Source of the DNA: Hydractinia symbiolongicarpus
Lineage: Eukaryota > Cnidaria > Hydrozoa > Anthoathecata > Hydractiniidae
Assembly: GCF_029227915.1 (NCBI RefSeq)
Contig: NC_079884.1
Coordinates: 26,414,001 to 26,474,000 of the forward strand
Reading direction: 5' to 3'
DNA: 60,000 nucleotides
This document shows positions 12,961 through 24,000 of this stretch, piece by piece; the first letter of the stretch is position 1; each line of letters opens with the position of its first letter. A program made the position numbers and the translations under genes. The notes under the pieces are model-generated. The model did no database searches. It saw only the letters and a program-made list of their open reading frames with translations, and was not told where the DNA came from.

Positions 12961-14252
12961 GTAAATCATTTTAAATTAGTTTCTTTTACATTAATTCAAA
13001 AATTATTTGCGCGATGGGGGTATATTGGTATTTTTGCAAAGTTGTTTTAAGAAATGGCTTATTTGTCAAAATCTTAAAGTTATTTATAGTGAGCTGAGTT
13101 GCTTGATCGTCTGTCAGCTGTTTGTTTAGATACTCATGTAATAGAATTGTAATACGCTACGCTAGCTAGACATGCAACTTGTATAAGCTGAAATGAAATG
13201 AAATAAACATATATTTCAGTTTACTAGGAGATAAATACATTATTGATTAAAAATTATGCCCTAGTGTAAACCCAAGAAACTGCCAAAGTAGCAGAGCTCG
13301 AAGTATGACAGCCATCGTGGACAATACAAAACAAATAACTTCCACATCGTGGACAATACAAAACAAATAACTTCCACAGACAACACTACAAAACAAGACA
13401 GACAAGCGAAAAAATGTGAAAATATTGCAATTGCAAATCCCAAGAAAAAAAGTGGTGTGAATAGTTGACAAAGAGGGTGCCGATAAGCCGCAAACGCCCA
13501 CATATATATAAGGGCGATTTCAGGCAACTTTTCGAATTAAATTGGCGGTTGTATCCCAGAACCGCCCGCACTTTCCTGAACTCGCCCGGAACATTCCCAA
13601 AATGCAATCCCTTGTAAACATACCATGCGGACGATAGTTGGAAGAAGACGCCTGAAGATAAAGGAGTTATAAAGTTTATATATAAGTTATTCATCAAGTA
13701 AATCTTATTTTAAACGATCAAAAACAGTTCTTTTAAGAACTTCGCTACCACATAGTAAGTTTATTTTAATTTTTATAGTTTTTTGAATCATTAGTGTCTG
13801 TTTTTCTTTTCTTCTTCGGCATTGTTCGGGTCTATTCGGGGGTTTTCGGGCAAACACTTGATTTTTTTTCAAAACCCCGAACTCGCCCGAAAACGCCCGC
13901 ACTTTTTACGGCGTATGCGGCTTATCGGCACCCTCATAGTTGACACTCGGCTAAGATGCCAACTCTCTTGTGAGGTACAAACTCTCTAAGGGTTTGAAAT
14001 ATTTTTTACCTATAGTTAGCTATCTAGTAAAACAGCTACCTATAGTTATAGCACTATATTATATCCTAATTAGCTAGCTGACAAACTGTAGCTACCTGTT
14101 TTTTTATAGATGAAATGACGCGTTGCAGCTAGCTAGCTAGCTAAAATTTGTTTTGGGTCATTTAACAGTTATTGCTATTGCTAGACCTAGCCTTACCTTA
14201 ATATTTGAACACATGTACGTCCTACAGACAAGGATGAGGAGGCAGAGACCAT
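468..14252 (-). CDS. SMG7: SMG7-like nonsense-mediated mRNA decay factor, split gene, 3' part outside window
   Basis: SMG7 binds phosphorylated UPF1 through an N-terminal 14-3-3-like fold and targets nonsense mRNAs for decay. Exons, in coding order: 14252-14197, 8981-8950, 8862-8808, 6507-6433, 5432-5378, 4362-4291, 4176-4098, 3475-3389, 3050-2979, 2854-2776, 2239-2156, 1609-1524, 1349-1300, 1190-877, 535-468. All junctions have GT/AG sites and matching phase, giving about 421 codons. Recognisable blocks are WNRAFK (about residues 74-79), FYFQLLQEFCDVHDLDLPY, YICQDCLVHLGDLARYRN (about 158-175) and GQPYNQLAIL. The two phosphoserine-binding residues known from human SMG7 (K66, R163) are matched by K79 and R172, so UPF1 binding is probably kept. 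The first exon is chosen because its ATG reading (ending CVQILR) joins in phase to ECESLKLSI and aligns with the human N-terminus. The last visible exon (535-468) is the weakest. SMG5/EST1 paralogues are less likely. Confidence 0.87.
877..1190 (-). CDS. SMG7: SMG7-like gene, large helical-domain exon
   Basis: This 314-base exon of the SMG7-like gene is bounded by an attatag acceptor and a GTAAGT donor. It encodes the part of the helical-hairpin domain downstream of the 14-3-3-like fold. It begins EILLELTQQQVILIAG and holds LPGVKLLFDWI, which lines up with the human LPAVKVSMDWL block. The plus-strand open frame at 772-1035 only shadows it. Similarity is lower here than in the N-terminal exons, as expected for this region of the family. 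Confidence 0.75.
1777..1831. repeat. Perfect 24-bp inverted repeat with A7 loop
   Basis: The arms 1777-1800 and 1808-1831 are exact reverse complements separated by seven A. The hairpin lies inside an SMG7-like intron (1610-2155). It has no surrounding transposon-like ends that I can see. It could be a fold-back remnant; as a microRNA precursor it would be short. Confidence 0.85.
2776..4362 (-). CDS. SMG7: SMG7-like gene, exons of the 14-3-3-like / TPR core
   Basis: Five consecutive small exons (4362-4291, 4176-4098, 3475-3389, 3050-2979, 2854-2776) give the best-conserved part of the protein. They read SVFIDMSIGFYFQ, then LLQEFCDVHDLDLPYHGKG, then KPKSNACFYICQDCLVHLGD, then ARYRNNLKQAASFYKLASK, then GQPYNQLAILSS. 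All five joins are in phase. The intervening introns are 46 to about 620 bases. The basic ARYR pocket residue (equivalent to human R163) is intact. Confidence 0.9.
6975..7745. repeat. 128-bp minisatellite, about six degenerate copies
   Basis: The block containing cagcatac, then gttaactgtgccaaatttt, a run around agttttaatttttgg, then gacatttaggtgacaaaaa recurs with the cagcatac word at 7033, 7161, 7289, 7422, 7551 and 7672. The spacing is 128, 128, 133, 129 and 121 bases. It sits in the SMG7-like intron between exons 8808-8862 and 6433-6507. Copies differ by point changes and short indels, so the array is old. No long open frame crosses it. Confidence 0.9.
9707..9767. repeat. Imperfect fold-back inverted repeat (in both duplication copies)
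   Basis: The word tcaaccatattat near 9708 is mirrored by ataatatggttga near 9754. The inner arms tagctagct and agccagcta also pair in part. The second copy is in the downstream duplicate near 11960-12018. It is probably part of a small non-autonomous element; no target duplication is evident. Confidence 0.7.
10225..10258. repeat. (GTAA)n microsatellite
   Basis: About eight tandem copies of gtaa. The equivalent tract in the second duplication copy (about 12479-12507) is shorter by more than one unit, one of the few differences between copies. Confidence 0.95.
10672..10696. repeat. (TA)n microsatellite
   Basis: An alternating TA tract. The same tract in copy 2 (about 12924-12957) is longer, accounting for much of the length difference between duplication copies. 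Confidence 0.9.
11053..11117. repeat. 32-bp tandem repeat, two copies
   Basis: The unit catcgtggacaatacaaaac and its continuation to cttcca occur at 11053 and 11085. It repeats in the downstream duplicate at about 13313-13377. Confidence 0.9.
11211..11675. mobile_element. 465-bp inverted-repeat element (MITE) with 10-bp target duplication, copy 1
   Basis: The left end begins gagggtgccgataagccgc at 11213 and the right end finishes with its exact reverse complement at 11675. The 10-base word atagttgaca flanks both sides (11201-11210 and 11676-11685), as expected for a target-site duplication of 9-10 bases. That size fits Mutator-like elements, though the superfamily is inference. There is no transposase; the open frames inside are short. 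An internal module (about 11270-11545) recurs at about 55888-56145. Confidence 0.85.
13471..13935. mobile_element. 465-bp inverted-repeat element (MITE), copy 2
   Basis: This is the same element as at 11211-11675, carried along in the 2.25-kb tandem duplication. It has the same terminal repeats and the same atagttgaca flanks (13461-13470, 13936-13945). It therefore reflects the segmental duplication and not a second transposition. Confidence 0.85.
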
Positions 14253-14980
14253 AGCAGCAGATTGACAACTTGTTGTTCACTTCACCATTTTGTTGTTTTC
14301 CTTAAACACCATAATGACAGGACAGTTTATTACCGTTTGTTACGTCATAAACTGGCTTGAAAGGGAGCTGTAAATAACCTCTTTTTGCGCCGTGCGTCAT
14401 CCTACACCGTAGCCCCACGGGCGTTTTTTTTAAATGTATTGTAGGGGCGACACATTTTCATTCTTCGTTCCTAGGGTTTATTGCCGGATGATGTTAAAAA
14501 AGCAAGAACCCCTGGGGACGAGGTTGAGGGCATTTTGCCCTTGTGATTAATTTGTCCGTAAGAACGGCTTAGAGGCCAAGAGACACTGGGGACGAGAATG
14601 GACTAGAGAAGAAGAATACAAATAGACAAATAGAAAGTAAATAATAAATAGATTTAGTGCAAATCAGATCCATGAAATGGATAACATAACTTTTCTAATA
14701 AAAAATTTAAAAAATAAAAAGTTGTGATACTCTTGTTGTGCAAATTGAATGCGAACTTAGAGTATATACAAGTTGGTTTCCGGAATACACATACCGTACT
14801 TACTCTAACCTGCCTTTAAAACTTCACTGCGGGATTATAAGTAACACATTTTTTGAATAAATGAAATATATTGAGCAATTTTTAACGAACGAATTATGAA
14901 CCACACAAAAAGCATCAAAAACTTCATAAAAACATAAATCAACCCCCAAGAACATTTCTCTAATCTATGCAAATAGTGTA

Positions 14981-15485
14981 TTCCATGAAATTAACGAGTC
15001 ATGAAATAAACGCGGTTTTTTAAAATTCGCGTAATTTAATGACCGTTAATTTAAAGACCGTCAATCTCATGACTCGTTAATTAAAATACTGTTAATTTGT
15101 TGCCTTTTTTTATAATATATAAAAGAACCCAAAAACATAAAAATACAATTTTTTTTACAAATTTTCTACTATTTTCTCTTCATCGGATGATAGCTCAACG
15201 GTGTTTTCTTTTTCAGCGATCTTTTTTTAAAATAGCTTTTGTATCATCTTCATACTCTGATCCAAGTGGAAAATTAACTGAAAGCACATTTTCTTCCATA
15301 ATTTTTAAATTTTTTACCTTGTCTTTCCAAACAACGAATTCGATTTCCAAACCGCCTTGTAGAGAGGGCCGCTTCACTACCATGGATTTGACTGTTGCCG
15401 TAATTTTTGCTTCGTGTGATGTCACGTATTCTCAAATTCGCGTTAATTAAATGCTTGCTAATCTTGACTCGTTAATTTCATGGAA
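14981..15485. mobile_element. 505-bp TA-flanked inverted-repeat element (MITE) carrying a coding-like fragment
   Basis: The ends ttccatgaaattaacgagtc (14981-15000) and its reverse complement (15466-15485) are perfect 20-base terminal repeats. The element is flanked by TA on both sides (14979-14980, 15486-15487), as for Tc1/mariner-type insertions. It lacks a transposase. Inside, a minus-strand frame reads from about 15430 to 15213 and, after a one-base shift in an A run, continues to a stop near 15155. Confidence 0.8.
15155..15430 (-). pseudogene. Unrecognised protein-like fragment inside a MITE
   Basis: About 70 codons are open, with a mixed composition that looks coding (GLEIEFVVWKDKVKNLKIM, SVNFPLGSEYEDDTKAIL). 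An apparent frame slip in an A-rich run is followed by about 20 codons ending SSDEEKIVENL and a stop. There is no ATG in a convincing position. It may be a captured exon or a remnant of the parent transposon's own protein. I do not recognise the family. Confidence 0.35.
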
Positions 15486-16629
15486 TAAGGTAATTGACGT
15501 CAAATTATATAGAATTTGACGTGAAAATATACATTACATAATTTCTTATTAAAAATGAATATTGAAAGGGCCTTGGTCAAGTGAGTCACCTAACGAGTGG
15601 TCAAGTTAGTCACCTAACAAGGAGAGTTTATAATCCTTCGCAAAAATAATAAAGTGCAGGAAAAAAAGTCGTTAGTTACCCCAATAAGTACGTCGGGTTA
15701 AATTTCAGCGGAAATAAAACGAATCAAGCGAATCGGATTTACATTTTTATATTCATTGTTATAACTTATCATACTGATGCATATAAGATGTAAAAATTTA
15801 ACCTCTTTTCCAGGGCATTTTTCCTTTTTAATTACGGTTCCGTAATAACGGCTCAGGGGCTTAGAAACCGTAGGGACGAGGATAGTTTTATCTCATAACA
15901 TGGAAGGAATTGGCTAAATAAGAAAAGATTTTGAAAACGGATAGAATAAACCTGCAAATGGGCTCTAAATAACAAATTAGGAAAAGTATGTGCCAGAAAA
16001 TTGGTTTATCTGATCCCCCGTCGGAATATTTATTTGAATCATTGTTTTATGTCCAAAGCAAAGGGGGTAGGATGAAAAATATTTTAAGCAAACCTCAATT
16101 CTTGTTGTTACAAGTTTTTGTTTATTCAGTCACAAATGAAATGTCACTAATTTTCTTCTTTTGATTTTTTTTATCAGCACTCTGGAGCAGATGAAGCATT
16201 CCTACTTTTCGAGCATATATTTTGAATAATGTAATTTAAATTGGAGAAGGAAATGCAAATGGAATGTAGCAAATCATGCCATTTAATCTCGTTTCCAGCT
16301 TCTCTTGTCTCGTTGTGATTTCTGCCAACAGCATAACAAACATTTCGCCGTCGCAATACAAAAAGAGAAACAATAAGCGCTGGTAACGAGGTTGTGTACA
16401 TCTTGGAGACAAGAAAAAGGCACAATTAAGATGACCTTTCTACGCGGATTTCTTTATGATTTTATTTTACCTTAAAAGAACAGTCTTAATTTTTCTTAGC
16501 AAAATATTTTGATGAATGCGACGGAAACGCGAGGCAACTTTTTCAGGCGAGAGTAACACACTTATGTTAATTACTAACGCCTAAAAACTTGTGTTACCAA
16601 TGAAGCTTTTTGTTGATCACAACATTTTT

Positions 16630-16689
16630 TTTTGTTGCTAGTAACAAGATAAGTCGACTTGGTTTTGTATCCTGTTACTAGCAACAAAA
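16630..16689. repeat. Perfect 17-bp inverted repeat with 26-bp loop
   Basis: The arm ttttgttgctagtaaca (16630-16646) is the exact reverse complement of tgttactagcaacaaaa (16673-16689). Related words (gttactaac, gttaattactaac) flank it, suggesting a larger decayed fold-back element spanning about 16560-16715. Confidence 0.8.
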
Positions 16690-19600
16690 CAAAGCTTGTT
16701 ACTAACTTCTTATGGTTATGGTTTCAGCAACATTTCTGAGTCAATATCTTTGTATTCAGCCAATCAGAATGTAGTAATTAAACCGGATTCTTTCCTTGTT
16801 GTTATGGAAATGTTACTTGTTACACAGATACGACACGATAAAAAGTTGCCTCATGTCCCCGTGGTATTATTCTAAAATTATTCAATGTATAATCAGTAAT
16901 TTTTTTACCATCATCGCACCCTCATTCCCAGGGATTGTTGCTTTTTTTGATATGCAGAGTCTTCTCTTGTATGAAAAAAGACAAAAAGCCCTGGAAACGA
17001 GGATGACCATCCCCAATGAGTTAATTTGGCTCTGCTTCCAACTATATTTCTTACAAGTTTTGTTAAAAGTTTTGTAAATTGTTCACCAAATCATGTGTTT
17101 GAAATAGCTCCCCACGTCAGTGTTAATTGATCGCTGCACAAATTAGATCTCAGAACACAGTTTGCAACTTCAAAACATCGTGACATGTTTACACCGCTCT
17201 AAAATTGGCAGCCATTATTGATTTGTATAATTAGTGTGAAATAGATTATAAACAGCACTGTTCAAAATGAAACTTGCATTAAAGTATTTTTTATAAAAAA
17301 ACTTTAAAAAAAAGATCTTTTTTAATTAAACGTTTTAAGCTAAGGCCTAGTGAACAATCTTTTAATCTGTGCGGTTTCATGTCCAAATTAAGAAAGCTAT
17401 ACTGTCTGAATTCAGTTTGTAGTTGCTTATAAAAGAACAATTAAATGCGATTAGCAGTAAAGGTAGTATTTTATGGTTTGTCATAAATGTGACCTTTTGG
17501 AAGATGTTACTACCGTCCCAAATTACATTGGTTTTCTTGTTATTTATATCAGCATTGATCAAATTATTTTTAATTTTTAAAAATGTGGTTAAAAACAGAG
17601 AAAGCAGTGGTAGAGGTCTGGTTATACATCGTTAATAATTTATAAAATGAAAATTTTCTATTTTGCTGTTTTATACACAGATATAAATTATTGAAAATCA
17701 CTGTAGATTGAATCCGGGGGTTCACTTGGATTACTTGGTCTGTAATCTTTCGAAAAACCAGAAATAATATAATCTTCGACCTTATCACAAGCATCGTTGT
17801 TCTCAGTTTCCCAATGTCCTAAAAAGGACGCTGTATCACAGTTTGTCAGAAGAAAAAACACGTATGAAGCCCTACACTTACGCATTTCAGATCAATATCA
17901 GTGTAGTCCAACTGCAACCTTGTACTCAGGGCTATTATTCTCGTGTGATATACTAACTAAACGTTTGGTCAGCACAACATGGACATAAAACAGTCCTGTG
18001 GTAAAGCTTGACTTTAAGGATATTTAGAATTTGTCAAACGAAAAAAAACCTGGAAATTCTAACTGAATAGTTGAAAGAAAGAGAAAAAAAAGGATCAATA
18101 AATTCGTCATTAATTCAAAAAATCGTGAGCAGTAAGTTTTAATTCATTGTTAATGTTTTTATACACGAATATTCAGCTGTATATTTATAGATGCCGATGA
18201 CGAAAAATACACCTTCTTTCCCCGGACTAATCAATGAAACAATCATTAAATTGAGGTCTGGGTATCAAGTTATGTAGCGCTACTTATACAATTATGCATA
18301 ATTTCTTAAATGGCGGGACTTTAGTATTGGTTGCCAAACCATCAAATCTTTCGTCACCATGGTAATAAGCAGAAAGTAAATAAACAAATAAAAATTTTTA
18401 TAGAATTTGTCATATCACCAAGGCGTTGCCAGGCATAACTAAAATATCAAACTCATCACCAGGCTGTCACTTCGCAACTATTTTAACCAGCTAAAGAAAG
18501 ACATATGAAACCAGACTCCCCCTGATTCAACTGCCATCTGCTGATACCATGGCAACTGATAAAATGAATATTTTAATTAATATATGCTACCATGGTGACG
18601 CTAAAAAAGAACAATTTAAAAAATTTAAGGAGTAATATTTTATTTTTACGTAAAACAATTAGATTAAGGTTGTGTAGTTGGTGAATGCAAAAAGGGGAAT
18701 GGGGAGGAGATTATTGTAATTAGCTAATGAGGCATCAACTATTTATGATCTACAGTTTACAACGACCGTTTATAACATAAAAACGGAGAAGCGACACAAA
18801 AATTACACTAGTAAGGATTTTTTTTCTATTTTTGTTTTGTTTCAACTGCAAGTACTTTTTACATGGTTATAAAATTTATAGATGATAGTTTAAAACACCC
18901 ACTTTATATTCCTTATTTTTCTTTAAAAAAATAAAAGTATATATAAAAAATATGATTCGACATAAAAAAAACATATAGGAACTTTGCCTGCCATGTTGTT
19001 TTAAATTATTTTTTTTTCAATCACGGTAACATCTGATAGGAACGGTGTGTATATTTCACAATGTTTCATTGGTTTACATGAAATAAATTTCATATTTCAT
19101 TTTTTCTCCCTCCACCTCGTTTTTTTTTTGTTAAATTTTTAATTTTGTTTGTTGTGAGCTTACGAGACTTCGTCAATCAGCCATGATGGAGTTTAGTTAT
19201 TTCTCCAATGATAAGAATATGTTGTAAGAAAAATTGGACTGTTGAATATTGCTATAAAAAATAACAACTGGGCTAAAACTTCACTAAAATTAGGATTCGT
19301 TCAGTATTTTTAAAAATGTTTTGCTCTAAAATGCAAAAAACTAAAAAGACAAAACAAAGAAACTTAATTAAAAAAGAGGCTTCACTAAAATAATGATTGG
19401 TCTGAATTTCAAAAATACTTGCACAGAGAAATCCTAAGGTTTTTTTTAAGTTTAATTTTAATTTTAGAAGGACGTAGATTTATTGTATGTTTCGCTTCTC
19501 GACCGAAAAAATACAACTTTTACATGTAATTTCTGTGAGTTTTAACAAATGGTATTTCTTTAAGTTTTTCTTTCTCACCTTTAAAAGTACTTTCAAATTT

Positions 19601-21093
19601 ATCACCTTTTTTTCGACTAAGCATGCATTGTTTTCTTTTATTTTTGTCGAATTAAAAATAAAGCTGTCATAAAATAAAGTGAATTAAGAATATTCGTTTC
19701 ATCGGTTTCATTCACAAATGTTTTTACAGAAATTCATTTTAATTTTTAATATTTTCGTCACTCTTTTCAATTTGTAATATTTCCATGGTCTTTATCTGCA
19801 AACTCTCTACCAGTATTTGTTCCGCACGAAAATGAAAGTTGTTAGAACGCTTTTCTCATTATATCTTATAGAAATTAAGGAATTATATAGTGCATTGAAT
19901 CGTTATGTTTTTATTGTTGTTATTATTTGAAATTGGCAACTTAGTCCTAGACCACCCAAAATTAAACCTTTTTAATCGGAAATAAACAGTCAAATTTTTG
20001 TAATCATTAGCTTCCAACTATTTTGTTTTTTCTTAAATATTACAAAATTAAGTAAATAAAGATGATTTTACACTTTTTTCTCATTTACATACACGTTTTT
20101 CTATCTAAAAAAAAATTATTTTTTACCCTTTAGAACTGAAAAAAAACGCGCACAAACTATACAGAATATCAAAGAACTCTATGCTCTTTTTGTGATAATA
20201 GTGTCACCAAAAACTGTTTATATAATTTCGAGAATGTCTTTTTATTGGAGTATACAAATTTATTTATCACTTAAATTGAGAATTTGTCAGCAAAACACTA
20301 AAACAATAATCCGATGGAAATAAGTTCTTCCTAATCAACATAGAAACATGTTCTGTTTAAATTTTCTTGATGGGTTTCTTTATTAAATACGGAAACTAAC
20401 TTTTCCTTTTCTATCTAATTTTTCATAACAACAAGCTCAAATGTTTTATGGCTCCAAAATTTTGGGAGGTTCATGATTTTCTTATTCTTTTTCCACAACA
20501 GTGTATTTGCATAGCATGTCTTCGCCTTCTGACATATTCACATGTAATGAAAGATGCGAAGAAGATACGCCCTTAGTAATTTTGTAAAAACTCCACTTTG
20601 TCTTTCCAGCACAGAATTTATCTATATAATTAAATTATAACCTTCTAAAATTTTTATATAACAATCCTGTTGAAACGAATACTCACACTTCATAACCCTA
20701 AAAATTAAGCATATCAAAAGAATTACGCTAACCTTGCAAACTGTCACTTTAGAAGAATATCTCCCTCAAATTAGCCCATTTAAGAGAATTTTATACTAGA
20801 CTGTTGATAATAATTTTTATTAACTTCGAAACAGCAAGGTGTTAGTAGAAATTGCGCGTAAATTCCTTTTGTTGTTTTTCCCGCTCAAGGAAATCAAAAC
20901 CTCGTTCCCAGTGCTTTGTTTTGATTTGTAAGCAGACTTTAGGTATATCTAAAATTAGACAACAAATGCATCAAGGTATAGGAACGTGTTACTATGTATT
21001 GATGTTATAAAGCTAGTTCTTAAAAACAAACGAAGTCCATCGTCTGACGTGGTAGTTATGAAACGAGGCTGAATTAATGCTTTTTACTTTTAG

Positions 21094-24000
21094 ACGTTGG
21101 AGATACCTCCAGAAATGAAAGGCTTAGAGATGTCTGTTTTATTGACTGCTGTGCAAACAGAACTAACGAATACCGAAAAGGTACGACTCAATGACGAGCA
21201 TACAACAACAGGTCCCAACTTGGAACACCTTGAAAACAAAGAAATAACGACGAATTCTAATTCGAATGAAACAATTGCCGACTTGGCAAGCTTTAACCAA
21301 CATGACACAATAACTGGTACACAAAAAATCCCAGTTATTAAATCGACGAGCGATAGTGATTACTCAAAAACATCGAAAGGAACCGAAAATGACATGAAAA
21401 GTAAGATTCGTCATTATAAACATTTACAAAAAAATGCTAAAACGAGCACACTCTCAAATATTATTACTACTGTTTTCTTGTTCTTTTTATATTATTAGAA
21501 AAACCTTACGGAGGACGACCACTTCGTTTCCAATGTCCCAATTGTGAACGTAGATTCCATGCTCCAAGTCACTTAAAACGACACATGTTGTGCCATAGCT
21601 CAGAACGACCTTTCCAATGTCACATATGCAAGAAAGGTAGGCATTTACACATCGCTTTATGTTCAATACAGTGATATGATAAACACTGGCAATTTCGTTA
21701 TAAGTCACCAGTAAAATTGAAGCATTAAATCTGAACAAAAGAGAGTACCATTCACAATGCTCTTCTTCGTAGGTTTTCTACAAGCTTGGCATTTGGGACG
21801 CCATATGACAACACACACCGGTAATAAGCCGTTCAACTGTCCGGAATGTCCGAAATCGTTTGGCAGTCGATTTGAGATGAAGACACATTGCAATTACATC
21901 CATCGTGGTAAGGGGTAGTTCCTAAACAATTATCCCTAAATTAAAAGATTATTTTCTGTTGGTCTCTATGCCAATCAAGTTAATGGGTGGCGGGTACTGA
22001 AGGAAAGGACTGTTGATGTTTTGTTGTGATCCTGCCGAACATGCTTGTTGTTGTATTTTGGCCAAGTACTTACTCTCAGTTATTGTTGTTATCAGTAAAA
22101 TATTTTATTCTTACATCCCTTTAACTTTTTAAAAACATTCAGGAAGGGGAAGCGAAACTAGGTAGATCCTCGAAAGATAAAATTCTACTTAATATAATTT
22201 GGCCACGGTAATGAACCGTTTAAGCGCCCAGCCTCTTCGAATAAGCGCCCTCCTTAAATAAGCGCCAAGGTAATTTCCTTAAAGTTCAATTAGCATCCAG
22301 CCCATGATACTTTCTGCACGTCTTAACTTTTTAGGAAAGGAGAACTAATAGATATATTTCCGAAATTTTTTCTTTATAGGGATTAAGGAACATGAATGCA
22401 GCGTGTGTAAAAAGATGTTTACGTTGCGTAGCAACTTGAAAGTGCACATGCGCAAACATACTGGCGAAAAACCGTACGAATGTCACATCTGCTTGAAGAA
22501 GTTCGGGCAACGAGGACATCTTCAGTATCATGTTAGAAAACACACCAGTAAGTAACGTGTATAATTGTCTCATAAGTCATATAATCTTATTCTCGTAGAC
22601 AAAACCGGCGATGGAATATTTTTGGATATCCAACTTCTATTATTCAATGACAATCGCTACCATTGCAATCAGTTGAAACCATTACTTTATTTTATTAATT
22701 TTTTGTCTTCTAATTGGTTAAAAGTATTTTTCTGTCTTCTAATTGGTTAAAAGTACTGTGAAACAGGAATTTTGTGAACATCTACAAATGCATTTTTTGT
22801 TTCTGAAAACAAAAATATGTAATTCAAAAAGGAACAAACAAGGAGTAAATGAGTATATGATAAAATAGATATTTCATGTCCATTGTTAAATTTCTCGATA
22901 AGATTAATATATCACACGGCCGCACAATGTGAGATATTGCTTTATCTTAAGTGAATAATTATTGATATTCAACGAATAGATATGCAATATCTCCTTATTT
23001 AGAATGATAAACTCGTGAGTATGAGAACGACACCAGATGAGAAATACACGTTTGAGGTCATTAAAAAATGCAAATTTGTTAAGTGCGCACGTGTTACCAA
23101 AAAAATTCATAAGCTTTTGCGCTTAGCGGAAAAAGCAGTCAAATAGAAAAAAAACATTAATGCAGCACTAATTAAATAAAAATTTCAACGCTTTGTCGCC
23201 AAAAAAGGCTTTCTTCTTAGTTTCGTGCTTTACCAACAGATTCTATAACAAAAATTATTGGATTATAAGTATATTTAATTTGTTTAGATGCTGTCGAAAA
23301 AGAAGAGCAGAGAGACAATCAAAGCATTGATTCGCTGTCTGATCAGTGTTCACCAACAATGGCTGACTATAGAAGAAGAAGCGAAAAGGAGGAGAGCCAA
23401 GCCAATTACGACAGCGGAGTTGAAGTTGAATCCATCAGTAGTGACAGAAGCTCTCCGAAACGAGTTCTAACAGATCACTTTGACGAGACACCCAGGACAA
23501 GTCCTACACACATTTCTCTGAAGAGGTATTCATCCTTGAAAGAATATGAACGAGAATACATAGCAGAAGTTCCAACCACGCCATTATCGGGAAGAATGTT
23601 TGACCACACCAACCCACTCGAGTTGAAGCCTTTTGTGTGCGACTCGTGTAACTGTGGTTTTGCTGAAATCAGCTCTTTGAGAGCACACGTGCGTCATTCA
23701 CATCCTAAAAAAGGAATCACCATCGGATCATACTCCTGCGCTTACTGTAGCCAGTCCTTTGAAGAAATTGATCATCTTAGAGAGCATTTTCAGGTAAGAC
23801 ACAGATTAAATGAAGTTATTACTAATAAGCCTATATCACCCGTAAAATCATTGTTTATTGGAGAGAAACGACGCAATACACTGGAGGAGAGGCGGGAGGG
23901 TGCTTTCTATCCAGTGAAACGATCTCGCTCAGCACCTACCCATTCACCAGAATCAGCATGTTTTGATATAACATACGATTGTAAGCCAGGAAGAGCTATT

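Larger units (their letters stand above)
9485..13999. repeat. Direct tandem duplication, two copies of about 2.25 kb
   Basis: Copy 1 runs about 9485-11739 and copy 2 about 11739-13999. The copies agree base for base over long stretches. Visible differences are a few point changes (for example cctaataagagg/cctattaagagg and ttataattttt/ttatgactttt), a shorter (gtaa)n and a longer (ta)n in copy 2. The junction lies in a shared A/T run (aaatttttttt), pointing to short-homology recombination. Every motif in it, including the inverted-repeat element, is present twice. No host exon lies in it. Confidence 0.95.
8982..14196 (-). other. SMG7: SMG7-like intron 1 (5.2 kb), filled by a tandem duplication
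   Basis: The stretch between the first coding exon (14252-14197, donor GTAAGG) and the second (8981-8950, acceptor tttcag) contains no exon that I can support. Nearly all of it is the two-copy 2.25-kb duplication described separately, with simple repeats (gtaa)n and (ta)n, a fold-back and an inverted-repeat element in each copy. Confidence 0.75.
14253..21093. other. Intergenic region between divergent SMG7-like and zinc-finger genes
   Basis: This stretch holds the upstream region of the SMG7-like gene and presumably the unseen first exon and promoter of the zinc-finger gene. I see one 505-bp inverted-repeat element (14981-15485), a fold-back (16630-16689), several copies of a dispersed motif around ccctggg-acgagg (for example about 14513, 15872, 16972, 20893) and no convincing exon. 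A 65-codon minus-strand frame at 17885-17688 is open but has no support from homology. Confidence 0.5.

Noticed and set aside
15097-15450. Plus-strand 117-codon frame as a gene
   Set aside because: It runs through the MITE in antisense to the more protein-like minus reading and lacks a supported start.
17818-17990. Joining an upstream exon encoding LDYTDIDLKC to the 17818-17688 tail to make a receptor cytoplasmic tail with an ITIM-like motif
   Set aside because: The upstream segment's open reading frame ends in phase 0 at its GTAAGT donor, but the acceptor needs phase 1. The frame with the right phase meets a stop.
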